From contig CALVBP010000015.1 of assembly GCA_944325825.1 (NCBI GenBank), positions 1-41,818 on the forward strand: DNA of 41,818 nt, read 5' to 3'. The notes beneath the pieces were generated by a model. That model was not told the DNA's origin. It saw only the letters and a program-made list of their open reading frames with translations, and did no database searches. The stretch comes from Candidatus Gastranaerophilales bacterium. Lineage in GTDB: Bacteria > Cyanobacteriota > Vampirovibrionia > Gastranaerophilales > Gastranaerophilaceae. The position numbers were made by a program, and so were the translations under genes. This document shows, piece after piece, positions 16,252 through 25,189 of the stretch (the first letter of the stretch is position 1; each line of letters starts with the position of its first letter).

Positions 16252-17282
16252 AATATTCTTTCACCATTGTCTTTATTAAAGAAAAACATGTTATTTACTG
16301 ACAGTTTTAGCTCTACTGTGTCTTTAAAACTGTACTCTAGCGGAAATTTTGCAGAACATTTGCAATTATTTAAAGTGAAATATACATTCCTTTCCCCTCC
16401 GCACATTTCAATAATTTCAGCTTTTACAGGTATTAAAGTATCTCCTGCGGTCATTTTTTCGGTTCTAATACCTATTATGATCTCATTTACACCTAATAAG
16501 TTTTCACAATAAAATTCTTTATCTTCAATTAAGAATTTGCCATTGTTGACGGATACATTAATAAAATTCATTTGACCTATAAATCCGGCAACAAACTTAT
16601 TTGTAGGATTATTATATATTTCTTCCGGAGATGCCACCTGTTGTATAACACCTTTATCAAGTACTACAATTCTATCGCCCATAGTAAGAGCTTCTGTCTG
16701 GTCATGGGTTACATATATAAAAGTTGTTTCCAGATTTTTATGCAAACGTTTAATTTCCGCACGCATATGTACCCTTAGATTAGCATCTAAATTTGATAGC
16801 GGCTCATCCATTAGAAAGACCTTGGGATTTCTAACTATAGCACGTCCTAATGCCACACGCTGTCTTTGTCCGCCGGATAATTGTTTTGGCTTTCTATCGA
16901 GTAAATCTTCCAGATTTAAAGATTTTGCGGCGGAATGTACTTTTTCATCAATAGTTTTTTTATCGAATTTGCGCATTTTAAGTCCAAACGCCATATTTTC
17001 ATATACATTCATATGCGGATATAATGCGTAGCTCTGAAAAACAAAAGCAATATCTCTGTCTTTAGGGTGAGTATTATTAATTAACTTATCATCAATATAA
17101 ATTTCCCCGGAAGTAACGTCTTCCAAGCCTGATATAAGTCTTAAGATTGTTGATTTTCCGCAGCCGGAAGAACCTACTAGAACAATAAACTCTCTATCTT
17201 TTATTTCAAGATTAATTCCGTTTATTACATTCTTTTTACCATCGTAACTCTTTACAAGATTCTTTAAAACAACTTTACTCAT
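16248..17282 (-). CDS. MalK/UgpC/MsmX-type ABC transporter ATPase
   Basis: A 344-residue ATPase: Walker [11 protein letters not shown] (about residues 36-45), Q-loop [24 protein letters not shown], signature [14 protein letters not shown], Walker [13 protein letters not shown], switch [15 protein letters not shown], and a C-terminal TOBE/OB region from about 235 ([21 protein letters not shown]) typical of carbohydrate and polyol importers. No permease or binding-protein gene is nearby. It may energise several transporters, as MsmX does, or serve a different partner; the four-base overlap with the AsmA-like gene is notable. It starts with ATG after GAGGAT, eight bases beyond the kinase-like gene. 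Confidence 0.9.
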   Translation of the reverse strand: MSKVVLKNLVKSYDGKKNVINGINLEIKDREFIVLVGSSGCGKSTILRLISGLEDVTSGEIYIDDKLINNTHPKDRDIAFVFQSYALYPHMNVYENMAFGLKMRKFDKKTIDEKVHSAAKSLNLEDLLDRKPKQLSGGQRQRVALGRAIVRNPKVFLMDEPLSNLDANLRVHMRAEIKRLHKNLETTFIYVTHDQTEALTMGDRIVVLDKGVIQQVASPEEIYNNPTNKFVAGFIGQMNFINVSVNNGKFLIEDKEFYCENLLGVNEIIIGIRTEKMTAGDTLIPVKAEIIEMCGGERNVYFTLNNCKCSAKFPLEYSFKDTVELKLSVNNMFFFNKDNGERIL

Positions 17283-17289
17283 AAATCCT

Positions 17290-18387
17290 CTATTTTTTAT
17301 CTACAGGAAGAATTATATTAAAGCTTGTATTTTTAAGGATTTTAGACTCAACCCATATATATCCGTCAAGTGCTTGTATTATATTTTTAACACTTGATAG
17401 AACAATTGCTCTTAAAACATTCTTTCTGTTTGAAGTTTCAAGAATTTTATAAGGATCGAACATTGAATCCAGGTCATTTTCTGAAAGCAAAAGTGCGCTG
17501 CTTGAAACCGATAACTGAATATATTCCCTCTCTGGAAGATTAACCGATTTTATATATTCTGAATCCGGAGTTAAAATATTAATTCCAACTTCACCCATTT
17601 CAACGGCTTTTAGAATAACTTCTAATATATCTTGGATAATAGTTTTGACCATATTTTCATCAGAAATAACAGTTGTCTTTACTCCATCTTCAACATTCAC
17701 TTTCCAGCGGATATCTTTTCCTTTATATAACTGTTCATTGAATCTAATCACGGCATTTATTAAGTTTGCTATGTCAAAAGTTTTATATTCAGGTACAGGC
17801 AGATAAGATTCTGTTTGCGAAAGCTCAATAAGCTTAGTAACAAAATACATTAATTCAGAAGAATTCTTCTTTATAATCCTGATATATTTTTCCTGTTGCT
17901 CTGATATTTTCCCTCCCAGACCATCCGCCATAGCCTGTGAAAACCCTACTATAGATTGCAGCGGAGATTTAAAATCATTTGCGAGTTTTATTAAAAAGTT
18001 ATTTTTATTTCGATTAATCTCTGTACAATCTTCTATTTCCCGTACTTCCTCAGAAATCTCCTCTGCCGGGATAGAATCTCTAAAATCAAGCACATATCCT
18101 TCTTCAATCTCTTTCGACGTCATATCAAAATACATTTCTTTATCTGTGAGTTTGGTAATTACCGGTTTATTGAGAATTATAGAACTAGATATTAAATTAA
18201 GTGCATTTTCTATAAAATCCTTAATATTTGAAGTCAAAAGATGCATCTTTGATGTTTCGAATATTTCGGCAGCTTTATCATTAACCCAAAGGATTTTCCC
18301 ATCTCTATTACAGAATACAACAGCATCAGGCAGCGCTTTCTCTACATCGATTGAACTTGTTCTGAATAATATTTTCTTTATATCCAT
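17290..18387 (-). CDS. PAS-histidine kinase-like protein lacking catalytic residues
   Basis: A 365-residue protein. Residues 12-105 form a PAS-like domain ([30 protein letters not shown]). Residues 128-195 align with a HisKA dimerisation domain, but the SHELRTPL consensus reads ANDFKSPL, so the phospho-acceptor His is Asn (N137). The C-terminal part is recognisable as an HATPase domain (MFDPYKILE in the place of lFepF, and [21 protein letters not shown] at the end) but lacks the N-box asparagine and the DxGxG and GxGxG motifs. It should therefore not autophosphorylate. I start it at the ATG at 18387, which has AAGGA; an upstream in-frame ATG at 18432 has no ribosome binding site. No response regulator is adjacent. 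Confidence 0.75.
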   Translation of the reverse strand: MDIKKILFRTSSIDVEKALPDAVVFCNRDGKILWVNDKAAEIFETSKMHLLTSNIKDFIENALNLISSSIILNKPVITKLTDKEMYFDMTSKEIEEGYVLDFRDSIPAEEISEEVREIEDCTEINRNKNNFLIKLANDFKSPLQSIVGFSQAMADGLGGKISEQQEKYIRIIKKNSSELMYFVTKLIELSQTESYLPVPEYKTFDIANLINAVIRFNEQLYKGKDIRWKVNVEDGVKTTVISDENMVKTIIQDILEVILKAVEMGEVGINILTPDSEYIKSVNLPEREYIQLSVSSSALLLSENDLDSMFDPYKILETSNRKNVLRAIVLSSVKNIIQALDGYIWVESKILKNTSFNIILPVDKK

Positions 18388-18510
18388 TTTTTTATTCCTT
18401 ACCAATATTTGCTTGTATTTTATCACAGACATATCATAATTAAAAAAAAATTAACTTTATTAAGTTTTGTAATTTTTTATATTAAAATTTATATGTAAGG
18501 AATAGATATT

Positions 18511-19530
18511 ATGAAATACAAAGATTATTATGAAACACTTGGTGTTAAACGAACGGCAACAGAAGCTGAAATCAAATCCGCATATAGAAAGCTTGCACGT
18601 AAATATCACCCGGATGTAAATAAAACAAAAGAAGCTGAAGAAAAGTTTAAAGATATTAATGAAGCTTACGAGGTACTTTCTGATAAACAGAAACGGAGCC
18701 GCTATGACAGCCTTGGCTCTAATTGGCAGGGAGGAGCAGATTATACACCTCCGCCGGGATTTGAAAATTTTAGCTTTAACTTTAATCAAGGCGGCGCACA
18801 GAGCTTTAATTTTGGCGGCAATAACGGAGGGTTCTCGGATTTCTTCGCTTCTTTATTTGGAGATATGATGGGCGCCGGCTCAACAAGAGGGTTTAACGGC
18901 TTTGATTTTACGCAGGGTCCGCAGACCTCTGCAAGAAGAAGTTCTTCACAAAAGCCTTCTGAAAATCTTGATATAACTAAGAATTTAAATGTTACAGCAA
19001 GAGAGCTATTTGAGGGAAAACCTATTTCAGTAACATATAGTCAAATGGATAAATGCGGCTATTGTAACGGTGGCGGGTATTGTTCTCATTGCGGAGGAAC
19101 AGGAATACTATCAACTCCGAAGACGGTTAAAGTAAGGCTACCTAAAGGCGTTCAGGAAGGTAAAAAAGTCCGTCTCAAAGGTGAAGGTAAGACTGATGCA
19201 TACGGTAATCAGGGGGATTTGTACTTTATTGTACATTTTAAAGACCCGGAATATGATATTGACGGAACTACATTAACAAAAGAAGTCGATATAACGCCTC
19301 CTGAAGCGGTTTTAGGCTGTAATAAAGAAATTGAGACTTTGCATGGGAAAATTAATATAAAAATACCCGCAGGTGTTTCAAGCGGACAATCCTTAAGGTT
19401 GAAAAACCTGGGTTTGCCGGCAGCAACAGGTTATGGTGATTTAAACGCAAAAATTAAAATTATTGTCCCTAAAAATTATTCTAAAGAAATAATTGATTTA
19501 TATAAAGAAATACTAAAAAAGACCTCATAA
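18511..19530 (+). CDS. DnaJ-family co-chaperone with a single zinc site
   Basis: A 339-residue Hsp40. J domain in residues 1-68 with the HPD triad at 33-35 (YHPDVNK); a Gly/Phe-rich linker (70-135); then the two substrate-binding beta domains ([19 protein letters not shown], and [26 protein letters not shown]). Between them lies one pair of CxxC motifs (C182-C185, C191-C194), so it can bind one zinc rather than the two of classical DnaJ. It is intermediate between DnaJ and CbpA. It presumably recruits a DnaK through the J domain; no dnaK or grpE is in the window. AAGGA precedes the ATG, and an intrinsic terminator overlaps the stop codon. Confidence 0.88.
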   Translation: MKYKDYYETLGVKRTATEAEIKSAYRKLARKYHPDVNKTKEAEEKFKDINEAYEVLSDKQKRSRYDSLGSNWQGGADYTPPPGFENFSFNFNQGGAQSFNFGGNNGGFSDFFASLFGDMMGAGSTRGFNGFDFTQGPQTSARRSSSQKPSENLDITKNLNVTARELFEGKPISVTYSQMDKCGYCNGGGYCSHCGGTGILSTPKTVKVRLPKGVQEGKKVRLKGEGKTDAYGNQGDLYFIVHFKDPEYDIDGTTLTKEVDITPPEAVLGCNKEIETLHGKINIKIPAGVSSGQSLRLKNLGLPAATGYGDLNAKIKIIVPKNYSKEIIDLYKEILKKTS

Positions 19531-19548
19531 TGCGAGGTCTTTTTTTTT
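19515..19548 (+). terminator. Rho-independent terminator of the dnaJ-like gene
   Basis: GACCTC (19521-19526) pairs with GAGGTC (19534-19539) around a seven-base loop that contains the stop codon, with A-T pairs extending the stem and a run of nine T on the 3' side. Confidence 0.85.
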
Positions 19549-19636
19549 ATTTGCCATCTCTAAATATAATTCAGAATTAATATAAGCAAATTCTTTCGAT
19601 GTATTCATAAGATTTTATTTACGTAAATTAATAGAC

Positions 19637-19665
19637 TTGACATCAGAACAAAATATTACGAGAAT
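19637..19665 (+). promoter_or_regulatory. Candidate promoter of the gcv operon
   Basis: TTGACA at 19637-19642 matches the -35 consensus exactly; 17 bases later GAGAAT (19660-19665) is a four-of-six -10 box. A strong GGGGGAGAG ribosome binding site follows before the ATG at 19694. I see no glycine riboswitch in 19549-19693. Confidence 0.45.
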
Positions 19666-19693
19666 TAAAAAAGAATAGACGATAGGGGGAGAG

Positions 19694-20797
19694 ATGACAA
19701 AACAGACTTTCTTGCATGATAAGCACGTTAAACTGGGCGCTAAAATGGTAGATTTTGCAGGCTGGCATATGCCCGTTCAGTATTCTTCTATTATAGAAGA
19801 ACATAAGACAGTAAGAACAGCTGTTGGAATATTTGACGTATCTCATATGGGAGAAGTTATTGTCTCTGGAGAAGACTCGCTGCCCTTTTTAAACAAGATT
19901 GTACCCCAGGATATATCAAAATTAATAGATAAGAAAGCCGTCTATTGTCAATTAACAAATAAAAACGGCGGAATTATTGATGATTTAATAATATATAAAT
20001 TAGAAGATAAAAAATACTTAATTATAGCAAATGCATCAAGAATAGATGAAGATTTAAATTGGATGGTACGAAATAAAGTCGGATTTGATGTTTCTATTGT
20101 TAATGAATCCCACAATTATTCGTTATTAGCAGTTCAGGGGCCAAAAACAAAAGAATTAATACAATCTCTGGGGGTTAATGAATTACCGGGATTTTTCCAT
20201 ATCAAAAGAAGCGAGTTATTTAATATAAATGTATGGATTTCAAGAACCGGCTATACGGGTGAAGATGGAGTGGAAATTCTTGTAAGAAACGAGTTCTCAG
20301 AGTATTTGTGGGACAAGCTTATTGAAACAGGGCATCAATATGGCATAAAACCTATCGGGTTAGGTGCAAGAGATACTCTAAGACTTGAAGCTGCCTTACA
20401 CTTATACGGGAATGACTTGGATGAAGAAACAACCCCGGTAGAAGCGGGTCTGTCATGGTCTATACCCAAAGATAAACAAGATGATTATAATGGTAAAGAA
20501 ACAATATTAAACCAACTCCAAAATGGCGGCAGAAAAAAACTTATCGGGCTAAAAATGCTTGATAGAAATATTGCTCGTCATGGCTATGATATATATTATA
20601 ATAACGAGAAAATAGGTGTTGTAACGAGCGGAGGAGTTTCCCCGATAAGAGGAGATAATATTGCTCTTGCATATATAAAACCTCTTGACAATTTGGCTGT
20701 AGGCTCTACAATTCAAATATTAATAAGAGATAAACTACATAATGCCGAAATTGTAAAAAAACCTTTTGTAGAAAAACGTAATAAAGAAAATAAATAA
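19694..20797 (+). CDS. gcvT: Aminomethyltransferase (glycine cleavage T protein)
   Basis: GcvT takes the aminomethyl group from lipoyl-GcvH, releases ammonia and forms 5,10-methylene-tetrahydrofolate. The 367-residue protein is of full length and has the family blocks: MVDFAGWHMPVQYSSIIEEH, VGIFDVSHMGEV with the catalytic-region aspartate, NKNGGIIDDLIIYK, LLAVQGPKT, SRTGYTGEDGVEI, GLGARDTLRLEA, EAGLSW, and a C-terminal VTSGGVSPIRGDNIALAYI. It is first in an operon with gcvH 14 bases downstream (AGGAGA before the next start). Confidence 0.96.
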   Translation: MTKQTFLHDKHVKLGAKMVDFAGWHMPVQYSSIIEEHKTVRTAVGIFDVSHMGEVIVSGEDSLPFLNKIVPQDISKLIDKKAVYCQLTNKNGGIIDDLIIYKLEDKKYLIIANASRIDEDLNWMVRNKVGFDVSIVNESHNYSLLAVQGPKTKELIQSLGVNELPGFFHIKRSELFNINVWISRTGYTGEDGVEILVRNEFSEYLWDKLIETGHQYGIKPIGLGARDTLRLEAALHLYGNDLDEETTPVEAGLSWSIPKDKQDDYNGKETILNQLQNGGRKKLIGLKMLDRNIARHGYDIYYNNEKIGVVTSGGVSPIRGDNIALAYIKPLDNLAVGSTIQILIRDKLHNAEIVKKPFVEKRNKENK

Positions 20798-20811
20798 CAG
20801 GAGAATGCCAG

Positions 20812-21186
20812 ATGAATGAAAATGCTTTATGCACCAAGACACATGAATACGTGCTTGAACAAGGCAAACAATACGAAGTCGGTATAACCGATTATGCAAT
20901 TGAACAACTGGGAGATATTGTCTTTATAGAACTTCCTGAAGTCGGTTCAGAATTCGTTAAGAACGAAGCTTTTGCCACTATTGAATCCGTAAAAGCTGCT
21001 TCAGAAATCTATATGCCTATATCAGGTAAAATTGTTGAAATAAATGAACAACTCGTGAACAGTCCTGAACTTTTAAATGATGAAACATTTGAAGATAAGT
21101 GGCTCGTCAAAATTGAATCTTCTGCCGATCAGGTAGAATTTGCAGACCTATTAGATTACTCAGATTATAAAGAAGAAATTGAATAA
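20812..21186 (+). CDS. gcvH: Glycine cleavage H protein
   Basis: The 124-residue lipoyl carrier that shuttles the aminomethyl group between the P, T and L proteins. The lipoylation lysine is K61 in FATIESVKAASEIYMP. The N-terminal TKTHEYV, GITDYAIEQLGDIVFIELPEVG and the later EDKWLVKIE are typical. Its stop codon overlaps the gcvPA start by one base (TAATG), so translation of the two is coupled. The source of the lipoyl group is not visible in this window. Confidence 0.96.
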   Translation: MNENALCTKTHEYVLEQGKQYEVGITDYAIEQLGDIVFIELPEVGSEFVKNEAFATIESVKAASEIYMPISGKIVEINEQLVNSPELLNDETFEDKWLVKIESSADQVEFADLLDYSDYKEEIE

Positions 21187-22424
21187 TGAAAAATTTTATT
21201 GCACATACAGACACTATAAGACAAGAAATGCTTAATGAAATTTCCTGTGCAGATATTGATGACTTATTTAAACAAATACCTGTAAAATTTAAAGACTTTG
21301 TTATAGGGAATCCTTTAAGCGAAATGGAAGCTCAAAAGCAGGTAAAATCTCTTGCCAGAAAAAATGGAACAGAATATGCCTGTTTTATCGGGGGCGGTGT
21401 ATACAACAAATTTATTCCGGCTTGCGTCAACTATGTAGCACAAAGATTTGAATTTTTGACTGCATATACTCCTTATCAACCGGAAGTCTCGCAGGGAACA
21501 TTACAAGTAATCTATGAATATCAGACGATGATATCTCGTATAACAGGAATGGACATCGCTAATGCTTCTATGTATGATGCAGGTACTGCTTGTGCGGAAG
21601 CAGTTTTAATGGCTCATAGAATTGCCCGGGGCAAAAAGAATAAAGTTATTGTATCAACAAGACTGAATCCTGAGTATAAAGAAGTTGTAAAGACATACTG
21701 TTGGGCCCAGAATATAGAAATAGTTTGGCTGGATAAAATACCTGAAAACTGTGAAGAGTATTGTTGTGTATTAATTCAGAATCCTGATTATTACGGAGAA
21801 ATATGCGAAATTAAGAAAACAGATACTATACTTATCGTTTGTGCGGACTTAGCATCACTGTCTATTTTAAAACCTCCGTATGAAGCCGATATCGTAGTAG
21901 GAGATATTCAGCCTCTCGGCATTTCTATGGAATTCGGCGGACCTCATGCGGGATATCTGGCTTGCAAAGAAGCATATATGAGACAAATGCCGGGCAGGCT
22001 GGTTGGACAAACCTTTGATAAAGACGGAAATGTCGCATATACACTTACAATACAAACAAGAGAACAACATATTAAAAGGGAAAAAGCCACAAGTAATATA
22101 TGTTCTAATCAATCATTGATAGCTCTTTCAGCAACCCTTTATCTAAGTCTTGTTGGAGAGAAAGGTTTCAGGCAAGCAAGCCTTCTTTCAGCAAATAATG
22201 CTCACAAACTATCAAAAGAATTAGAAAAGAAGGGGATAAAAACCTTAAATACTAATTTCTTTAATGAGTTTGTTATTCAAGTTGACAATGCTGATAACTT
22301 CTTACTAAAGTTAAAGAAAAATAATATTCTTGGCGGTATTAAGATTGATAATACTAAGGTATTGGTTTGCACAACCGAAATGAATACTGATGAAGAAATT
22401 CAAGATTATGTAAATGCTATTTAG
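21186..22424 (+). CDS. gcvPA: Glycine dehydrogenase (decarboxylating) subunit 1
   Basis: A 412-residue homologue of the N-terminal half of the P protein, as found in organisms with a two-subunit GcvP. Recognisable blocks are FIGGGVYNKFIPACVNYVAQR, FLTAYTPYQPEVSQGTLQVIYEYQTMI, NASMYDAGTACAEAVLMA, QPLGISMEFGGPHAGYLACKEAYMRQMPGRLVG and YTLTIQTREQHIKREKATSNICSNQ. It lacks the PLP-binding lysine domain, which belongs to subunit 2 (gcvPB). That gene is not adjacent, which is unusual; the next gene is a transporter with its own promoter. The complete complex needs gcvPB and lpd from elsewhere. Confidence 0.94.
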   Translation: MKNFIAHTDTIRQEMLNEISCADIDDLFKQIPVKFKDFVIGNPLSEMEAQKQVKSLARKNGTEYACFIGGGVYNKFIPACVNYVAQRFEFLTAYTPYQPEVSQGTLQVIYEYQTMISRITGMDIANASMYDAGTACAEAVLMAHRIARGKKNKVIVSTRLNPEYKEVVKTYCWAQNIEIVWLDKIPENCEEYCCVLIQNPDYYGEICEIKKTDTILIVCADLASLSILKPPYEADIVVGDIQPLGISMEFGGPHAGYLACKEAYMRQMPGRLVGQTFDKDGNVAYTLTIQTREQHIKREKATSNICSNQSLIALSATLYLSLVGEKGFRQASLLSANNAHKLSKELEKKGIKTLNTNFFNEFVIQVDNADNFLLKLKKNNILGGIKIDNTKVLVCTTEMNTDEEIQDYVNAI

Positions 22425-22428
22425 TTTC

Positions 22429-22437
22429 TGGTATAAT
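22429..22437 (+). promoter_or_regulatory. Extended -10 promoter of the nucleoside transporter gene
   Basis: TGGTATAAT is a perfect extended -10 (TGnTATAAT) just after the gcvPA stop, with no matching -35. Transcription would start near 22444, leaving a 20-base leader containing AAAGGAG before the ATG at 22465. Confidence 0.6.
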
Positions 22438-22464
22438 TATTAAACACAATATAAAGGAGTTCGG

Positions 22465-23733
22465 ATGGAAAGATTAGTTGGTTTAATAGGTATAGCAGTG
22501 ATTTTTGGGATAGCCTATGCAATGTCAAATAATAAAAAAGCAATTAACTATAAGACAATAGGAATGGGCTTTTTACTTCAAATTTTACTCGCACTTTTCA
22601 TCTTTAAAGTTCCTTTTGGCAGAAGCATGTTTATGTTTATAGGTGAATTTATCAGAAAAATTCTTGAATTTGCATACGAAGGCGGTTTTTTTGTCTTTGG
22701 GGCATTAATCAATAATGACAAAATCACAGAACTCTTTGGGAAAAGCAACACTATTTTTGCGGTTCAGTTAATTTGTTCAAATATATTTATGATGGTTCTG
22801 GTTAATATTTTGTACTATTACGGAATTATGCAGCGAATTGTAGCAGCTCTTGGCAAAGCAATGAATAAATTTATGCACGTATCAGGGGCAGAGGCTCTCT
22901 CCAATGTCGCAAGTGCATTTGTGGGACAAATCGTTGCTCAAATTATGATTAAACCGTATTTAGAAAAGCTGACACGTTCTGAGCTGCTTGCTTCAATGGC
23001 TGGAAGCATGGCATGTATTTCGGGTGCAATAATGCCTATTTATATAAGTATGGGCATACCTGCTACATATTTATTAGCCTCTTCTGTTATGGCTGCTCCG
23101 GGAGCGCTGATTTTAACTAAAATAGTATATCCTGAAACAGGAGAACCGGAAACAAGAGATAATATAAGAATTTCTAAAAGAAAAACTTTTACAAATGTTT
23201 TTGAAGCCATTTCTAATGGGGCATCAGAAGGCATGAAAGTTGCAATTAATGTAACAGCTATGATTTTAGCTCTAGTTGCGCTGGTTGCATTTATCGACTG
23301 GATTTTAAAGCTCTCCGGCATATTTTTATATAACTATATACCGGGTTTTTCACATATGGGATTTTTACCTCACTTATCATTAAAATTTATTCTGGGCAAA
23401 ATATTTGCAATATTTGCAATAGTTTTAGGCGTTCCATTACATGATGCATCAGCAGTAGGTGCACTAATGGGAACAAAACTCGTGCTCAATGAAATGGTTG
23501 CGTATGTTCAGCTATCTCATATATCAAGCGTAATTGATCCTAAAAGCTTTATGATTGCCAGTTTTGCATTATGCAGTTTTGGTAACTTCGGTTCCATTGC
23601 AATACAAATTGGCGGTATTGGCGAACTGGCTCCTAATCAGAAAAAGAATTTAGCGAGATTAGGTTTAAGGGCTCTTATTTGCGGAACATTGAGTTGTTAT
23701 TTATCAGCCGCAATTGTAGGGGTGCTATTATAA
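22465..23733 (+). CDS. Concentrative nucleoside transporter (CNT/NupC family)
   Basis: A 422-residue polytopic membrane protein that imports nucleosides with H+ or Na+. Family landmarks are GFLLQILLALFIFKVPFGR, the re-entrant-loop region FVGQIVAQIMIKPYLEKLTRSELLASMAGSMACISGAIMPIYISMG, SSVMAAPGALILTKIVYPE, AISNGASEGMKVAINVTAMILALVALVAFID and ASFALCSFGNFGSIAIQIGGIGELAPNQK. About ten hydrophobic segments are visible. Specificity cannot be read from the sequence. It has its own promoter and AAAGGAG; its 3' end overlaps a convergent small gene by six bases. With the uridine kinase-like protein at 9800 it could make up a nucleoside salvage route (inference). Confidence 0.95.
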   Translation: MERLVGLIGIAVIFGIAYAMSNNKKAINYKTIGMGFLLQILLALFIFKVPFGRSMFMFIGEFIRKILEFAYEGGFFVFGALINNDKITELFGKSNTIFAVQLICSNIFMMVLVNILYYYGIMQRIVAALGKAMNKFMHVSGAEALSNVASAFVGQIVAQIMIKPYLEKLTRSELLASMAGSMACISGAIMPIYISMGIPATYLLASSVMAAPGALILTKIVYPETGEPETRDNIRISKRKTFTNVFEAISNGASEGMKVAINVTAMILALVALVAFIDWILKLSGIFLYNYIPGFSHMGFLPHLSLKFILGKIFAIFAIVLGVPLHDASAVGALMGTKLVLNEMVAYVQLSHISSVIDPKSFMIASFALCSFGNFGSIAIQIGGIGELAPNQKKNLARLGLRALICGTLSCYLSAAIVGVLL

Positions 23734-23994
23734 ACAACCGAGTTCTTCTTCAATAATCGTATTAATATCTTTCAGGTTTTTTACTCTGTCAAGAGCAATT
23801 GAAAGCATATTTATATAATTATTTCGCTCTTCACTCAAATGCCTTTTTTTCTCTTCTGGTAAATTATAATATTGAGAACTTACCTCTCTGTCTAAGCATG
23901 ATTCTTTTGTTAATTTTATAATGCTTTCAAGCAAAAATAATTCATCAAATGTAGTTTGAAAACATGACAATATTTTCTTATGGTCCTTTTCCAT
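23728..23994 (-). CDS. Small helical protein of unknown function
   Basis: An 88-residue, mostly helical, charged protein with two cysteines near the ends (SCF, GCL) and no membrane segment. The core YYNLPEEKKRHLSEERNNYINMLSIALDRVKNL reads like one conserved helical hairpin. The ATG at 23994 has a near-perfect AGGAGG eight bases upstream, the best ribosome binding site in the region, which supports a real gene. It converges on the nucleoside transporter with a six-base overlap. I recognise no family. Confidence 0.75.
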   Translation of the reverse strand: MEKDHKKILSCFQTTFDELFLLESIIKLTKESCLDREVSSQYYNLPEEKKRHLSEERNNYINMLSIALDRVKNLKDINTIIEEELGCL

Positions 23995-24096
23995 AGCAGC
24001 CTCCTGATTTTATAGTATTACTATTTTCTTAATTCCTATAATAATAGTATACCAAGACCATAAAAAATAAATTTAATGTATTTTCCAATTACAAAA

Positions 24097-25188
24097 TTAT
24101 TTACATGTTATAAAAGCATTCAAATACTGAATCAACTCATTAAAACTTACATTATTAGGAGTTTTAAGCCTTTTTATAAGATATTCATCAATTGTTGAAA
24201 GAATTTCAAGAAAAGTAGATTCCGATAAGTTATTATCAAGATAATCTTCATAAATATTCAATAAATATGCAAAAGTATCTTCTCCGCCATGCATTTTTAC
24301 CTGGATTAAAGCTTTTCGTATGTTTTCATTATTAATATTAACATTTAATAAATCCCTGTAATTACAAGCTGAATGTATAATTTTAGAAATTAAAATATCC
24401 TCCGGGATATATTGAAGCATAGTTTCAAAATAATTTACAAAATTCTCGTATAATTTATTTTCATCAAAATGCTCAAGACTAAATTTTGTAATAAAATAAT
24501 CACGTAAAAAAATCTCAAAATCCGATTTGTTGGGAAAAATCTTTAATAAGTTTTTCCATTCATCAACTATTCCGATATTTTTTAAATAATCTCTTATTAA
24601 TGCAAATTGGTCTAATTTGTGAGAATCCTGTTTTAAAGCATAATAGACATCTCTTTGTATTTCCGGCTCGACAACTGCCGTTATTACATAAACACGTTGG
24701 AGCATTTTAAAGATATTTGCAGCCAGTAATTTTTCTTCTTTAATTTTCACCCAATAATTATGAAGAAGCTGAAACATTTTCGACTCTTTTTCTTTTCCGG
24801 AAAGCCTTTCCCCATTTATTATTTTGTCATACAACTCCTGATTACGTCCGGATAGTCTTAATTTACTTCTGTTTCCATTTAAAAGATACTTTGAGCGTAT
24901 AGTTTTTATGGCCCGATCATTTCTTTCAGATGTTTTTTTATAGCATTCGCATATTGCATGCAATAGCAAGGATAAGGAAACTATACGATTGAGTCCATCG
25001 ACAATGGCATATTGATCAAGAGTTAGCGGAGAGTAGTAAATTATTCCGAGCTGAATTTTTTGTGTGAATTGCTCATCAACATTTAACAAATCAAGAATAT
25101 TTACCAGATTATTATTAAATCCGGCATATTCTATATCACAGATATCTCTTGTATTATGTAAAAAATCAAGTAAATTAACTATTTCCAT
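24097..25188 (-). CDS. DUF262 (GmrSD N-terminal)-like protein with altered DGQQR
   Basis: A 363-residue protein that resembles DUF262 in order and spacing: a strand ending LGIIYY, then QYAIVDGLNRIVSLSLLLHAI (residues 59-79) in place of the usual DGQQRLTTL helix, KLRLSGRNQELYDKIINGE, and MLQRVYVITAVVEPEIQRDVYYALKQDSHKLDQFALIRDYL in place of the iFe.lN..G..L...DLIkn segment. DUF262 proteins, such as the GmrS half of GmrSD and BrxU, use DGQQR for nucleotide hydrolysis in phage restriction. Here D64, G65 and R68 remain but QQ is LN, and the upstream RPYxW motif and the DUF1524 HNH nuclease domain are absent. I start it at the ATG at 25188, one base after the upstream stop; a longer frame to 25245 would overlap that gene by 56 bases. 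Confidence 0.55.
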   Translation of the reverse strand: MEIVNLLDFLHNTRDICDIEYAGFNNNLVNILDLLNVDEQFTQKIQLGIIYYSPLTLDQYAIVDGLNRIVSLSLLLHAICECYKKTSERNDRAIKTIRSKYLLNGNRSKLRLSGRNQELYDKIINGERLSGKEKESKMFQLLHNYWVKIKEEKLLAANIFKMLQRVYVITAVVEPEIQRDVYYALKQDSHKLDQFALIRDYLKNIGIVDEWKNLLKIFPNKSDFEIFLRDYFITKFSLEHFDENKLYENFVNYFETMLQYIPEDILISKIIHSACNYRDLLNVNINNENIRKALIQVKMHGGEDTFAYLLNIYEDYLDNNLSESTFLEILSTIDEYLIKRLKTPNNVSFNELIQYLNAFITCK

Positions 25189-25189
25189 A

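Noticed and set aside
19549-19693. Glycine riboswitch ahead of gcvT
   Set aside because: The sequence lacks the conserved glycine aptamer cores; a simple promoter and ribosome binding site account for the region.
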